NCBI GenBank assembly: GCA_002928965.1
Contig: PERU01000001.1
Span: 372,001 to 436,000, forward strand
Reading direction: 5' to 3'
Source of the DNA: Methylomonas sp.
Lineage (GTDB): Bacteria; Pseudomonadota; Gammaproteobacteria; Methylococcales; Methylomonadaceae
Length of the DNA stretch: 64,000 nucleotides
The notes under the pieces were generated by a model. The model did no database searches, was not told the DNA's origin, and saw only the letters and a program-made list of their open reading frames with translations. This document shows, in pieces, positions 1-9,277 of the stretch. Made by a program: the position numbers and the translations under genes. Within the stretch, counting starts at the first letter, position 1. Each line of letters starts with the position of its first letter.

Positions 1-1
1 C

Positions 2-271
2 GGCGGTATCTTGGGCGGTATTTCCACGGGTCAGGAGATTGTGGCGAGAATTGCCTTGAAACCCACTTCCAGTTTGCGTTTGCCGGGTCGCAGTATCAAC
101 AGTAAAGGCGAGTCAATTGAGGTTATTACCGAAGGGCGTCACGATCCCTGTGTGGGCATTCGTGCCACACCGATTGCCGAAGCCATGACCGCGATTGTAT
201 TGATGGATCATTTGCTAAGACATCGCGGCCAAAACATGCACGTCGATTCGGGTTTACCTGTGTTGCGTTGA
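2..271 (+). CDS. aroC: Chorismate synthase, C-terminal part (gene cut by window edge)
   Basis: This is the last ~89 residues of chorismate synthase, the FMN-dependent enzyme that converts 5-enolpyruvylshikimate-3-phosphate to chorismate, the last step of the common aromatic pathway in the cytoplasm. The visible part starts at the conserved glycine-rich [11 protein letters not shown] segment and includes [15 protein letters not shown], both signatures of the family. The frame is open to the left edge, so the start lies outside the window. The stop codon TGA overlaps the ATG of the next gene by one base, suggesting translational coupling. Identification is firm. Confidence 0.96.
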   Translation, partial: GGILGGISTGQEIVARIALKPTSSLRLPGRSINSKGESIEVITEGRHDPCVGIRATPIAEAMTAIVLMDHLLRHRGQNMHVDSGLPVLR

Positions 272-1425
272 TGAGACTGCCTTACTGGCGCTTATCCGGT
301 TTTTACTTCTGTTATTTTGCAACGCTGGGGGCGTTTTTACCGTTTTGGAGTTTGTATCTCAAGCAAATCGGTTTTGCAGCCCAAGAGATAGGTGAACTCA
401 CCGCCATGCTGGTGGCCACCAAAGTGGTGGCGCCGCACGTATGGAGTTGGCTGGCAGACAAACGCGGCCGCTGTATGGGGCTGATTCGCATCACGGCCTT
501 ATTGTCCATGCTGATTTTTGGCGGATTTTTAGTGCGACATGATTATCAATGGGTGGCGATAGTCACCGTGGCCTTCAGTTTTTTTTGGAACGCCACGCTG
601 CCGCAATTTGAAGCCGCGACATTGTTGCATTTAAAAGCCGAACCGCAACGCTATAGTCGGATTCGGTTGTGGGGTTCGGTGGGGTTTATCCTTGCGGTAT
701 TGGGCATTGGCCGGTTTCTGGATGATTTCAGTATTGAATGGTTGCCCTGGATCATCACCGGTTTGTTAGTCATCAATTGGCTGATGGCGTTGATTACCCC
801 GGAAGTGATTCAGTCGCAACAGCCAGCAGCAGTCGGCAGCGTGTTTGCGGTATTGTTCAAACCGGAAATTCTGGCTTTTTTTGCCGTTTACATGTTGCTG
901 CAAGTCGCGCATGGCCCGTATTACGTATTCTATTCTGTGTATCTACAGCAAAATGGTTACTCAGCGACCTTCACCGGCATGCTTTGGGCTTTGGGCGTGT
1001 GCGCGGAAATTGGCGTGTTTTACTGGATGTTTGGGTTGTTAAAATGGTTTAGTTTGCGCGGTTTATTGTTGGCCAGTTTGGCTTTGAGTATGCTGCGCTG
1101 GTTAATGATTGCCTATGGCACCCAGTCGCTGACCATCATTGTGGTCGCACAATTGTTGCACGCGGCCAGCTTCGGTTTGGCGCACGTGGTGGCCATCCAA
1201 TTATTGCATCGATATTTTGGCGAAGCTCATCAAAGCAAAGCGCAGGGCTTGTATAGCAGCATCAGTTTTGGTTTGGGTGGCATGTTAGGCAGTTTTTATA
1301 GCGGCTATTGCTGGGACAAAATAGGCGGCGATTTGGTATTCGTGATTGCATCGCTGGCCTGTGGCTTGGCATTGATCATTGCCTTTATCGGTGTAGCGCG
1401 GCAAAAGCCTGTTACATTGGGTTAA
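271..1425 (+). CDS. MFS transporter, HcaT/phenylpropionate-permease-like
   Basis: The protein has 384 residues and about 12 hydrophobic segments, as expected for a major facilitator superfamily permease of the inner membrane. The N-terminus (PYWRLSGFYFCYFATLGAF) and the spacing of segments resemble the MFS_1-like group that includes E. coli HcaT and nucleoside/H+ symporter-like proteins. The substrate cannot be read from sequence. The ATG at 271 is chosen over a TTG three bases upstream because it overlaps the aroC stop as TGATG. A permease coupled to aroC is common in gammaproteobacteria, but its role in aromatic metabolism is not established. Confidence 0.85.
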   Translation: MRLPYWRLSGFYFCYFATLGAFLPFWSLYLKQIGFAAQEIGELTAMLVATKVVAPHVWSWLADKRGRCMGLIRITALLSMLIFGGFLVRHDYQWVAIVTVAFSFFWNATLPQFEAATLLHLKAEPQRYSRIRLWGSVGFILAVLGIGRFLDDFSIEWLPWIITGLLVINWLMALITPEVIQSQQPAAVGSVFAVLFKPEILAFFAVYMLLQVAHGPYYVFYSVYLQQNGYSATFTGMLWALGVCAEIGVFYWMFGLLKWFSLRGLLLASLALSMLRWLMIAYGTQSLTIIVVAQLLHAASFGLAHVVAIQLLHRYFGEAHQSKAQGLYSSISFGLGGMLGSFYSGYCWDKIGGDLVFVIASLACGLALIIAFIGVARQKPVTLG

Positions 1426-1458
1426 AATTGCCATAATTTATTCATGAGGAACTGCTAG

Positions 1459-2073
1459 GTGTTTGAAATCATTAAAAGCGGCGGCTGGATGATGTTGCCG
1501 ATTATTTTATGTTCGATTGCTGCCATGGCAATTATCGGCGAGCGATTCTGGTCATTACAGCGTAAACGCATTATTCCTGCCGAACTGGTGCCGTATATCT
1601 GGCAACTACATCGGGATAACAAACTGGATGATGCCGGGATACGCCGCATCAAACTCAGTTCACCGTTGGGTCGGGTGTTAGCTGCAGGTTTGATCAATCG
1701 CAAGCATGGCCGCGAAATCATGAAATCCAGTATCGAAGAAGTGGGGCGACAAGTGGCGCACGAACTGGAACGCTATCTGAATGCGCTGGGCAGTATAGCC
1801 ACCGTAACACCGTTGCTGGGTTTGCTGGGTACGGTAGGCGGCATCATTCGAGTGTTTTCAGATATTGCCGTCAGCGGTATGGGTGATCCGGGTGTGTTAA
1901 GTGCCGGGATTTCAGAAGCTTTGATCTGTACTGCATCAGGTCTGACGGTGGCGATTCCGAGTTTGTTTTTTCACCGTTACTTTGAACGTTTGGTGGATGA
2001 TCATGTGGTGCATCTGGAAGAGGAAGCGCTGCGGCTGGTCGACATTATGCAAGGCAACCGAGAGAACGCCTGA
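1459..2073 (+). CDS. exbB: MotA/TolQ/ExbB proton-channel family protein
   Basis: The 204-residue protein has one N-terminal membrane helix (about 10-30) and a pair of helices near residues 110-180. The stretch LNALGSIATVTPLLGLLGTV is the classic TolQ/ExbB signature. With ExbD it forms an inner-membrane proton channel that energises TonB-type transport. The start is a GTG preceded by GAGGA eight bases upstream. It overlaps the next gene by one base, and lipid A and Kdo genes follow, a gene order typical of gammaproteobacteria. A role in LPS-linked outer-membrane processes rather than iron uptake is possible. No tonB is nearby. Confidence 0.9.
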   Translation: MFEIIKSGGWMMLPIILCSIAAMAIIGERFWSLQRKRIIPAELVPYIWQLHRDNKLDDAGIRRIKLSSPLGRVLAAGLINRKHGREIMKSSIEEVGRQVAHELERYLNALGSIATVTPLLGLLGTVGGIIRVFSDIAVSGMGDPGVLSAGISEALICTASGLTVAIPSLFFHRYFERLVDDHVVHLEEEALRLVDIMQGNRENA

Positions 2074-2504
2074 TGGAGTTTCGCCGCAAAAAACGTGCAC
2101 CAGTGGAAATCGGTCTGATTCCGATGATCGACGTATTGTTGGTGCTGTTGTTCTTTTTTATGGTGGCCACCACCTTCCGGCATCACACGAATTTGAAAAT
2201 CAATTTGCCGGAAGCCAGTGGTGAAGAGATTGACCAAGCCAAAAAGGCCATCAATTTGTTCATCGATGCCGAAGGCAAATATGCAATAGCTGGCGAGGAT
2301 GGCAAACCCAAGCCGTTGGTTGAGCAAAATCTGACTAGTTTGAAAATGGCTTTATCGGAACTTTCTATAGATGCCAAACAACTGCCGTTTATCATCAACG
2401 CCGATGGAAAAACCCCGCATCAAGCCGTGGTGAGTGCGCTGGATGTGGCCAATCAGCTGGGTTTTCATCATGTCACCTTTGCTATCAATCCACCGGAGAA
2501 ATAA
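2073..2504 (+). CDS. exbD: ExbD/TolR-family biopolymer transport protein
   Basis: The 143-residue protein has a short basic cytoplasmic tail, one membrane helix at about residues 13-33 containing the proton-conducting aspartate in IGLIPMIDVLLVLL, and a periplasmic domain of about 100 residues. This is the standard ExbD/TolR layout and length. It partners the upstream ExbB homologue (one-base overlap TGATG) and directly abuts lpxK. Family and role are secure; which TonB-like protein it energises is unknown. Confidence 0.9.
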   Translation: MEFRRKKRAPVEIGLIPMIDVLLVLLFFFMVATTFRHHTNLKINLPEASGEEIDQAKKAINLFIDAEGKYAIAGEDGKPKPLVEQNLTSLKMALSELSIDAKQLPFIINADGKTPHQAVVSALDVANQLGFHHVTFAINPPEK

Positions 2505-3518
2505 ATGAAAGCTGCTTTGATACGTTGGTTGGAAGATCATTGGTACAAGGAAATGTATATTTCCGCTTGGTTGATGCCGCTGTCGATGCTGTATCTGGAT
2601 GCCATTCGCTTTCGGCGCTTTTTATATAAGGTTGGCTTCAAAAAAATTCATCGCTTGCCGGTGCCGGTGATCGTGGTGGGAAATATCACGGTCGGCGGTA
2701 CGGGGAAAACTCCGCTGGTGATCTGGCTGGTTGATTTATTGAAACAGCAAGGCTATAACCCAGGTGTGATCAGTCGTGGCTATGCCGGCAATGCAGAGGA
2801 TGGCTTGCATGTGGTGAGGCCGGAGAGCGATGCGACCAAATTGGGCGATGAACCGGTATTGATTGCCCGACGCGCGGCATGCCCTGTGATGGTGGGTGCT
2901 GATCGCCCCGCTGCAGCACGTAAACTGCTGGCCGAGTTTGATTGCGACATCATCATTTCCGATGATGGCTTGCAGCATCATGCCTTGCAACGCGATATTG
3001 AAATTGTGGTCATTGACGGTGAGCGCCGCTTCGGCAACGGTTATTGCCTGCCGGTTGGTCCGCTACGTGAACCACCGGAGCGGGTTAAAAGCGTGGATTT
3101 GGTGGTGGTCAATACCCCTAAAGAACTGCTGGAAGGCGAATACGCCATGCAATGTCAGGGTGATTATCTGATCAATCTGCTTAGCGGCGAACGTCAACCC
3201 TTATCGGCATTGGCGGGTAAAGCCTGTCATGCTATTGCCGGCATTGGCAACCCCAAACGCTTCTTCGATCAGTTGGGTAAAGCCGGTTTGGTTTGCCAAA
3301 ACCATGCCTTCCCGGATCATCACGCTTTTACCGCTGCCGATTTACACTTCAAAGACAGCTTACCGTTGATCATGACCGAAAAAGACGCTGTTAAATGTGC
3401 CGGTTTTGCCCTGACAGATGCTTGGTATCTGCCTATTGCAGCCGCGCTACAGGATACTTTTGCCGCCCAATTCCTTACACTACTCAAAGATAAAACTCAT
3501 GGACAAAAAACTGCTTGA
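2505..3518 (+). CDS. lpxK: Tetraacyldisaccharide 4'-kinase
   Basis: LpxK phosphorylates the 4' position of the tetraacyldisaccharide-1-phosphate precursor of lipid A at the inner membrane. The 337-residue protein has the expected N-terminal membrane-associated helix followed by a Walker A motif, [14 protein letters not shown] (about residues 57-70), and the conserved SDDGLQHH stretch. The ATG follows the exbD stop directly, with GGAG ten bases upstream. The 3' end overlaps the start of the Trm112-family gene by 20 bases. Length and motifs match the family. Confidence 0.96.
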   Translation: MKAALIRWLEDHWYKEMYISAWLMPLSMLYLDAIRFRRFLYKVGFKKIHRLPVPVIVVGNITVGGTGKTPLVIWLVDLLKQQGYNPGVISRGYAGNAEDGLHVVRPESDATKLGDEPVLIARRAACPVMVGADRPAAARKLLAEFDCDIIISDDGLQHHALQRDIEIVVIDGERRFGNGYCLPVGPLREPPERVKSVDLVVVNTPKELLEGEYAMQCQGDYLINLLSGERQPLSALAGKACHAIAGIGNPKRFFDQLGKAGLVCQNHAFPDHHAFTAADLHFKDSLPLIMTEKDAVKCAGFALTDAWYLPIAAALQDTFAAQFLTLLKDKTHGQKTA

Positions 3519-3690
3519 TATTCTGGCCTGCCCATTATGCAAAAGTTCGTTGATTTACGACAAAGATGCCCAGGAACTGATTTGTAAAGCCGATAACCTG
3601 GCTTTCCCGATTCGGGATGATATTCCGGTGATGCTGGAAGACGAAGCCCGCCAACTTAGTTTTGAAGAAGCCGAAGCCCTGCGTAAATGA
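3499..3690 (+). CDS. ycaR: Trm112/YcaR-family small zinc-ribbon-like protein
   Basis: A 63-residue protein beginning [18 protein letters not shown]. It has the CPLC pair and overall fold length of Trm112/YcaR (UPF0434) proteins; the second cysteine pair of the canonical zinc ribbon is absent, as in many proteobacterial members. The chosen ATG lies inside the lpxK 3' end. The position between lpxK and kdsB is conserved in gammaproteobacteria. Eukaryotic Trm112 activates methyltransferases; the bacterial role is not established. The stop overlaps the kdsB ATG by four bases. Confidence 0.88.
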   Translation: MDKKLLDILACPLCKSSLIYDKDAQELICKADNLAFPIRDDIPVMLEDEARQLSFEEAEALRK

Positions 3691-4457
3691 GCGGATTTAA
3701 AGTCGTTATTCCTGCGCGATATGGCTCCACCCGCTTGCCCGGTAAACCCTTGCTGGACATCGCCGGCAAACCGATGATCGTGCATGTATGCCAGCGGGCT
3801 TTGGAAGCTCAAGCCGAACAGGTGGTGGTGGCAACTGACGATCAACGGATTTTCGATACCGTTTCCGGATTGGGCATGCAAGTGGTGATGACCGACCCCA
3901 ATCATCAATCCGGCACTGAACGTATCGCGGAAGTGGCTGACAAACTGGGTTGGCATGCTGACGACATCGTGGTCAATCTGCAAGGCGATGAGCCGTTGAT
4001 TCCCCCGGCGTATATTCGCGAGGTGGCTGAAGCTTTGGCCGGACAACAGCAAGCCGGTATCGCCACTCTGGCCGCCAATATTCAGGATGCTGACGAAATC
4101 TTTAACCCGAATGCGGTTAAAGTGGTACTGGATAAAAACGGCTATGCCTTGTATTTCAGCCGTGCACCGATACCTTGGAACCGTGCCAGTTTTCCTGAAA
4201 AAAATAACACCATTCAAACCGGCCTAGCGCATCTGCGGCATATTGGCATGTATTGCTATACGGTGGATTTTTTGCAACGTTATTGCAGTTGGTCGGCATC
4301 GCCCTTGGAAAGCATTGAATCGTTGGAACAATTGCGGATTCTATGGCACGGTGAGAAAGTGTTGGTGAAGGTGGTCGAGAAAACACCGGAAGCCGGAGTG
4401 GATACTGAGGAAGATTTGAGGCGGGTAGCGTTGAAGTTGGCTGGGCCAGAGTTTTAG
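3687..4457 (+). CDS. kdsB: 3-deoxy-manno-octulosonate cytidylyltransferase
   Basis: KdsB activates Kdo to CMP-Kdo in the cytoplasm for LPS inner-core synthesis. The 256-residue protein opens with the nucleotidyltransferase signature [15 protein letters not shown] and contains the NLQGDEPLI motif, both diagnostic. It overlaps the Trm112-like gene by four bases (ATGA) and is the last gene of the ExbBD-LpxK-YcaR-KdsB operon. Length is typical. Confidence 0.96.
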   Translation: MSGFKVVIPARYGSTRLPGKPLLDIAGKPMIVHVCQRALEAQAEQVVVATDDQRIFDTVSGLGMQVVMTDPNHQSGTERIAEVADKLGWHADDIVVNLQGDEPLIPPAYIREVAEALAGQQQAGIATLAANIQDADEIFNPNAVKVVLDKNGYALYFSRAPIPWNRASFPEKNNTIQTGLAHLRHIGMYCYTVDFLQRYCSWSASPLESIESLEQLRILWHGEKVLVKVVEKTPEAGVDTEEDLRRVALKLAGPEF

Positions 4458-4485
4458 ACGTACTATTTTGATCAGGAGTGAAATC

Positions 4486-4713
4486 ATGACTATCAATTAT
4501 CGAAACATTATTACGCTTGAATCTGGAAAACGGGGCGGTAAACCCTGTATTCGTGGTTTGCGCATTACTGTTTATGACGTGTTGGCCTGGATGGCAGAGG
4601 GTATGACTGAGGCTGAAATCATTGAAGACTATCCAGAGCTCAACAGTGATGATATTCGCGCTTGCTTGGCATTTGCGGCTGATCGTGAGCATCATGTGTC
4701 TGCAATTATTTGA
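4486..4713 (+). CDS. DUF433 domain protein, antitoxin-like
   Basis: A 75-residue DUF433 protein with the pattern GKPCIRGLRITVYDVL followed by a short helix-turn-helix-like segment (AEIIEDYPELNSDDIRACLA). DUF433 genes usually sit immediately upstream of DUF5615 PIN-like genes in toxin-antitoxin-like pairs, and that arrangement occurs here. The ATG at 4486 is preceded by AGGAG at 4474-4478, which makes it the likely start. The partner gene begins five bases after the stop but is interrupted. Function as an antitoxin is inferred from family context only. Confidence 0.82.
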   Translation: MTINYRNIITLESGKRGGKPCIRGLRITVYDVLAWMAEGMTEAEIIEDYPELNSDDIRACLAFAADREHHVSAII

Positions 4714-4718
4714 CGCAG

Positions 4719-5054
4719 ATGAAGCTATTACTGGATGAAAATCTGTCTCGTCGTTTGGTGGCGTTTTTAACAGATATATTCCCTGATACTTCACAGGTTG
4801 CATTGTGAGATTTGGAATCTGCCGATGATAAACATAGTTGGCGTTATGCCAAAGACAACTATTACATCATCGTTACAAAAGACGCTGATTTTTATGAACT
4901 TTCCAGCATCTATGGTCAGCCACCCAAAATCATCTGGCTAAAAATCGGCCATCAATCTAAAGCAGCCACGATTAACGCATTGGTCAGCAATAGAGACGCT
5001 ATTCAAAAAGCCTTGATTCTGGATAACAAAGCCTGTTTGCAAGTTTATCGATGA
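4719..5054 (+). pseudogene. DUF5615 PIN-like toxin-type protein, interrupted by an in-frame TGA
   Basis: Reading from ATG 4719 gives MKLLLDENLSRRLVAFL, the usual start of DUF5615 PIN-like proteins with the first acidic residues (D6, E7). After 29 codons there is an in-frame TGA at 4806-4808. The same frame then continues without shift through the second conserved block (IIVTKDADFYELS) to 5054, where it overlaps the next gene by four bases. A single nonsense change therefore splits an otherwise full-length gene of about 111 codons. The downstream part could restart at TTG 4812 but would lack the first catalytic acid residues. The pair with the DUF433 gene is probably inactive. Confidence 0.8.
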
Positions 5055-5545
5055 ACTCCTCGATCATTCTAAATTTATCCCAAGAATCTCAACACATCCC
5101 AACCCTGGCAGCATGGCATCACCAGGAATGGGCGCATTTGAACCCGGGGGGCACACTGGAAAAGCGCATTGCCAAAATGCAGACTTATCTGGATGTTGCG
5201 CTGGTTCCAAGTACTTATATTTACAAACAGGATGATCAATTGGCTGGCTCCGCTGCCCTGATTGCGTGCGATATGGATACCCGACCTGAATTGACCCCCT
5301 GGTTGGCGAGCGTGTTTGTTTCACCGCCGTTTCGTCGGCAGGGCATCGGCAGTGCACTGGTACGTTATGCGATGCTGCAGGCCAAACTGGCCGGATTGGA
5401 TACGTTATATTTGTTTACGCCGGATCAGGCTGGTTTTTATGCGAAATTGGGTTGGCAAACCCTGTCAGAAGAAAGCTATCGAGGGTGCGATATAACTTTA
5501 ATGCATGTGCATTTGGCTGACTGGACCGCTAGGAGCTTTTCCTAA
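5051..5545 (+). CDS. GNAT-family N-acetyltransferase
   Basis: The 164-residue protein has the GNAT acetyl-CoA binding motif A in VFVSPPFRRQGIGSALVRYA (about residues 92-111), with the R/Q-x-x-G-x-G/A core, followed by the C-terminal LGWQ segment near residue 137. GNAT enzymes transfer an acetyl group from acetyl-CoA to an amine; the substrate here is not predictable. The start overlaps the end of the broken DUF5615 gene. Length is normal for a single-domain GNAT. Confidence 0.85.
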   Translation: MNSSIILNLSQESQHIPTLAAWHHQEWAHLNPGGTLEKRIAKMQTYLDVALVPSTYIYKQDDQLAGSAALIACDMDTRPELTPWLASVFVSPPFRRQGIGSALVRYAMLQAKLAGLDTLYLFTPDQAGFYAKLGWQTLSEESYRGCDITLMHVHLADWTARSFS

Positions 5546-5800
5546 CGACGATTCCTATTTTCGGACAGGCTCCTAGTTAGGATTTCATCAAAAACAACGT
5601 CCCGAACAACTATTCCTGCCAAACCGTTCGTGCTGAGCAGGGTCGAAGCATAAACGGTTTGGTGCGGCGAGAGCCGGTATTTCCGCGTCCACCTTCGACA
5701 GGGTCAGGACGAACGGGAAGTCCTTCCCAACCGAAACGCGGAATTTATTTACACCCATATCCCTTAGGATAAGGTCATAAATAACGTCCCTGAATTCGGC
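5546..5800. repeat. Dispersed MITE-like intergenic repeat, copy A
   Basis: This gene-free stretch contains GGATTTCATCAAAAACAACG near 5580 and ATAAATAACGTCCC near 5785 as related outer sequences. Internally, CCAAACCGT and ACGGTTTGG form a hairpin around TTCGTGCTGAGCAGGGTCG, followed by CCTTCGACAGGGTCAGGACG. Near-identical internal sequence recurs at 34,868-35,047, and the left part (CGATTCCTATT then CGGA..GGC) recurs at 22,717-22,855. No gene is seen here. It looks like a non-autonomous palindromic element, but its exact boundaries are uncertain. Confidence 0.7.
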
Positions 5801-5917
5801 TTGTTCGGATTCACTCGATTATTCCCTTTTATAATCAAAGAAGGGTTGTGGGATATTGTTTAATAAATCTCCCTGGATCCCTCTTGGTCAAAGGGGGGGG
5901 TATGGGTAGCGATTTAT

Positions 5918-6514
5918 TTAACGACGAAGAATTAACCTCGCAGTCAATAACACCGTTAGTATGCCGGCGAAAATCAACGGTATGGTGAGGTCTTTTTTGA
6001 CCAGCCAGATAAAATGAATCACGCCGGCAATGGCAATCGGGTATATCAAGCTATGCAACCGTCGCCAGTTTTTGCCGCCGATTTTGCGGGTGATTTTGTC
6101 ATTGGAGGTTACTGCCAGCGGCAGCAAGCAGACCAACGCCGTAAAGCCAATCGTAATGTATGGCCGTTTGGCAATGTCGGCCCAGATGGCTGACCAATCG
6201 AAAAACTGATCCAGGATCAAATACGTCAAAAAATGCAGGCAAGCGTAAAAAAACACGAATAAACCCAGCATACGCCGCACTCGAATGGGCCAGAACCAGC
6301 CGCTCAGTTTGCGCAGTGGGGTGGCGGTTAAACAGATCAGTAGAAACGTTAAAGTCCAAAAACCGGTGACATGGGTGATTTTTTCGATCGGGTTGGCGCC
6401 CAAATTGTCCTGCAACGCATTCAGCAACAGTTTCGCTAATGGCAGTAACGCCATTATGAACACTGCTGATTTCGTGCCTACCAAACCTTGGGTTTGATTG
6501 GATTGTTGTCCCAT
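5918..6514 (-). CDS. msrQ: Protein-methionine-sulfoxide reductase heme-binding subunit MsrQ
   Basis: MsrQ (formerly YedZ) is the inner-membrane b-haem subunit that passes quinol electrons to the periplasmic molybdoenzyme MsrP. The 198-residue protein has about six hydrophobic helices. Histidines in FFYACLHFLTYL and RRLHSLIYPIAIAGVIHF fit the haem-ligand positions of the ferric-reductase-like fold. It starts four bases after the msrP stop on the same strand, forming the standard msrPQ operon. About 120 bases between the repeat at 5,800 and its stop hold no visible gene. Confidence 0.94.
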   Translation of the reverse strand: MGQQSNQTQGLVGTKSAVFIMALLPLAKLLLNALQDNLGANPIEKITHVTGFWTLTFLLICLTATPLRKLSGWFWPIRVRRMLGLFVFFYACLHFLTYLILDQFFDWSAIWADIAKRPYITIGFTALVCLLPLAVTSNDKITRKIGGKNWRRLHSLIYPIAIAGVIHFIWLVKKDLTIPLIFAGILTVLLTARLILRR

Positions 6515-6518
6515 ATCA

Positions 6519-7448
6519 TTAAAAATAGTGTTTCAAATCCATGCCGGCATACAAACTGGAAACCTGTTCAGCGTAGCCGTTGAAGGGCAGGGTAGGGCGT
6601 TTCAGAAATTCGCCGATGCGACGTTCTTTGGCTTGGCTCCAGCGAGGATGATCGACTTCGGGATTGACGTTGGCATAAAATCCATACTCGCTGGGTCCAG
6701 CCTGCATCCAACTGCTGACGGGTTGTTCTTTAAGCAAGCGAATTTTGACGATCGATTTGGCGCTCTTGAAACCGTATTTCCACGGAAGTACCATTCTTAC
6801 CGGCGCACCGTTTTGGTTGGGGAGTAATTCGCCGTACAGGCCAAAGGTCAGTAATGCCAAAGGATGCATGGCTTCATCGAGGCGTAAACCTTCCCGATAA
6901 GGCCATTGTAAAACCGGACTGCGTTGACCGGGCATTTGCTCCATATCATGCAGACTGACGAATTCCACATATTTTGCGGAGCCGGTGGGTTGGGCCTGTT
7001 TAAGCAACGCTGCCAGCGGATATCCCAGCCAGGGTATCACCATTGACCAAGCCTCGACGCAACGTAAGCGATAAACACGCTCTTCAATAGGTGCCAGTTT
7101 GAGCAATTGATCGATATCGAAAACCTGTGGTTTATGCACTTCGCCTTCTACGGCGATAGTCCAAGGCCGGGTTTTCAGGCTGCCGGCACGTCTGGATGGC
7201 GCTTCTTTATCTGTGCCGAATTCGTAAAAATTATTGTAATGGGTGACATCCTTGCGTGGGGTTAATGCGTCGGTCAGACCGTAACTGGCTGTCGATGTAA
7301 ATGCCAGTTTTTCTGCAGCCCATAGTGGTGCAGTCATGAGTGCTGCAGATAGCCCGCCTGCATGTTTGAGAAAGCGTCGGCGTTGGTCGAAAACGGTTTT
7401 TGAGGTGATTTCGGAGGGCGCAATAGCTGGGATAGTTGATTGGGTCAT
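6519..7448 (-). CDS. msrP: Protein-methionine-sulfoxide reductase catalytic subunit MsrP
   Basis: MsrP (formerly YedY) reduces oxidised methionines in periplasmic proteins using a molybdopterin cofactor. The 309-residue protein has a twin-arginine signal ([12 protein letters not shown] near residue 24) and the molybdenum-ligand cysteine in [15 protein letters not shown]. The ATG at 7448 is preferred to an in-frame codon 10 positions upstream because it gives the usual N-terminal length. It is co-directional with msrQ. Repair of oxidised envelope proteins is known for the family. Confidence 0.95.
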   Translation of the reverse strand: MTQSTIPAIAPSEITSKTVFDQRRRFLKHAGGLSAALMTAPLWAAEKLAFTSTASYGLTDALTPRKDVTHYNNFYEFGTDKEAPSRRAGSLKTRPWTIAVEGEVHKPQVFDIDQLLKLAPIEERVYRLRCVEAWSMVIPWLGYPLAALLKQAQPTGSAKYVEFVSLHDMEQMPGQRSPVLQWPYREGLRLDEAMHPLALLTFGLYGELLPNQNGAPVRMVLPWKYGFKSAKSIVKIRLLKEQPVSSWMQAGPSEYGFYANVNPEVDHPRWSQAKERRIGEFLKRPTLPFNGYAEQVSSLYAGMDLKHYF

Positions 7449-7645
7449 GCTGCATGCCTGTTGAAGGTAAAAAAACACCAGTTTATGAGTAATTCTTCTG
7501 ATGAAAAGAAGGGCTGTTTGTTCCTTTAAGCCTGACTATTTTCGTAAATTTCAGGCTCTCAATCAGGAAAGTTAGTGTTGAGCCAAGACATAACCCCAAT
7601 AGTAAGGCTAGAATTACCGTTTGTTTATTGACGCGCAATAGCCCT

Positions 7646-9277
7646 ATGAAGCCTATTTTAGTCGGCAAATCTATTTTGATCGTCGAAGATTATCCCGCTA
7701 TGCGTAACGCTATTCGCAATATGCTGTATACCTTGGATGCCGATAACATTTCCGAAGCCGATAATGGCCTGAATGCTCTCGTCGCCATGAGCAGAACCAA
7801 TTTCGATATTGTATTGTGTGATTATAATTTGGGCACCGGAAAAAACGGTCAGCAAGTTTTGGAGGAGGCACGCATACAAAAACTGCTTAGTCCGAATTGT
7901 GTGTTTGTGATCCTCTCAGGTGAACAAAGCACCAGTATGGTGCTGGGAGCCATGGATAGCAAACCTGACGAATATCTGGCCAAGCCTTTTAATGCCCAAC
8001 AATTATTTGTGCGATTGGAGCGAAATCTGACCCGCAAAGCCTTGTTACAATCCGTTGAAAAAGAGATCGAGCGCGGTCATCTCGCTCAGGCCATCCAGCA
8101 ATGCGATAAACTTCTGGCTGAAAACCACAAAAAAATCCGTACCCACTTGTTAAAAATTCGGGCTGAATTGGCAGCCCTGGTGGGCGATTTTGAGGCTGGG
8201 AAGCGGATTTATAGCGAAATTCTGCATGAACGCGATTTACCCTGGGCACGACTGGGTTTGGGAATTATTGAATTTCAACAAGGCAATTTTTCCCAAGCTG
8301 GTCAGCAATTTGAAGATTTGCTTAGAGTGCATCCAATGTTTTTGGAAGGGTATGACTGGCTGTCCAAAGTCTATGAAGCTGAAGACAAGCTCAAGGAAGT
8401 GCAGGATATAATCAATCAGGCCGTCGATTTGTCACCGCAATCGATTCTAAGACAAAAAAAACTTGCCGAGACAGCCGATAAAATCGGTAATGTCGATGTC
8501 GCCGAAAAAGCCTATAAAGCTGCGGTCTCGTTGGGTAAGTATTCCATTTACAAGTCCAGTAGCGACTTTACCAATTTGGCCAAGTTGTATTCAAAAACCC
8601 GTTCGCCGGAAAAGGCATTGGAAACATTGTCCAATATGCGTCAGGAATTTCGTAACGATCCCGTAGCCGAGTTGCGGGCAGTGACACTGGAAACGGAATT
8701 ACATAAAAATGCGGGCAATGATGAGCAAGCCAGTGCTTGTTTGCAGAAGGCATTGGCGTTGAATAGGCAACTTGGTAGCAAAACCCCCAAAGATTTGCAG
8801 TTGGATATTGCCAAAACCTGCTTTTTGCAAAATCAGCACGAAGATGCAGAAGCGATTATGGGCAGTTTGATTAAAAATCATATCGATGACGAGCAGTTTT
8901 TAAACGACCTGAGGCGCATGCAGTCCGGTATCGGCATGGATAATCATTCGGAAGAGTTGATTCAAAAAACCAAACGCGCCTTGGTGGCAACCAACAATCA
9001 AGGTGTAACGCTTTATAAACAAGGTAAATTCTCAGAAGCCATGGCCTTATTCGAAAAGGCCATAGCCAGTATGCCTGAAAACCAAACCATTGTGATCAAT
9101 ACCCTAAAAATCATCCTGCACGATTTAAAGGCAAGCGGCATTGATGAAGAGAAACTGGTTCGGGCACAGGCTTTACTTAAAAAAGCCCGGCAGATTGGCG
9201 TAGACAGACATAAATTGGGTATTTTGCAAATGGAGTTTTCCAACCTGCTGCGCCAATATAACGAGGCAAAATCATGA
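7646..9277 (+). CDS. Response regulator with CheY-like receiver and TPR repeats
   Basis: The 543-residue protein begins with a CheY-like receiver domain (about residues 8-125): acidic pair in ILIVEDYPAMRN, phospho-acceptor aspartate in IVLCDYNLG, and the conserved lysine in DEYLAKPFNAQQL. The rest is helical with tetratricopeptide-like units, for example GIIEFQQGNFSQAGQQFEDL and ALYKQGKFSEAMALFEKAI-type repeats, a protein-binding scaffold. No DNA-binding output domain is seen. ATG 7646 is chosen; a TTG six codons upstream is possible and neither has a strong ribosome site. It overlaps the next kinase gene by four bases, so the two likely form one signalling pair. Confidence 0.85.
   Translation: MKPILVGKSILIVEDYPAMRNAIRNMLYTLDADNISEADNGLNALVAMSRTNFDIVLCDYNLGTGKNGQQVLEEARIQKLLSPNCVFVILSGEQSTSMVLGAMDSKPDEYLAKPFNAQQLFVRLERNLTRKALLQSVEKEIERGHLAQAIQQCDKLLAENHKKIRTHLLKIRAELAALVGDFEAGKRIYSEILHERDLPWARLGLGIIEFQQGNFSQAGQQFEDLLRVHPMFLEGYDWLSKVYEAEDKLKEVQDIINQAVDLSPQSILRQKKLAETADKIGNVDVAEKAYKAAVSLGKYSIYKSSSDFTNLAKLYSKTRSPEKALETLSNMRQEFRNDPVAELRAVTLETELHKNAGNDEQASACLQKALALNRQLGSKTPKDLQLDIAKTCFLQNQHEDAEAIMGSLIKNHIDDEQFLNDLRRMQSGIGMDNHSEELIQKTKRALVATNNQGVTLYKQGKFSEAMALFEKAIASMPENQTIVINTLKIILHDLKASGIDEEKLVRAQALLKKARQIGVDRHKLGILQMEFSNLLRQYNEAKS

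Noticed and set aside
3555-4217. 220-codon frame antisense to the Trm112-like gene and kdsB
   Set aside because: Shadow frame; the plus-strand genes have firm family matches.
4806-4808. Selenocysteine reading of the TGA in the DUF5615 gene
   Set aside because: No SECIS-like hairpin was evident just after the codon, and the family has no selenoprotein members that I know of.
7483-7668. 61-codon minus-strand frame with a hydrophobic stretch between msrP and the receiver/TPR gene
   Set aside because: It overlaps the start of the well-supported receiver gene, lacks a ribosome site and has no recognisable family.
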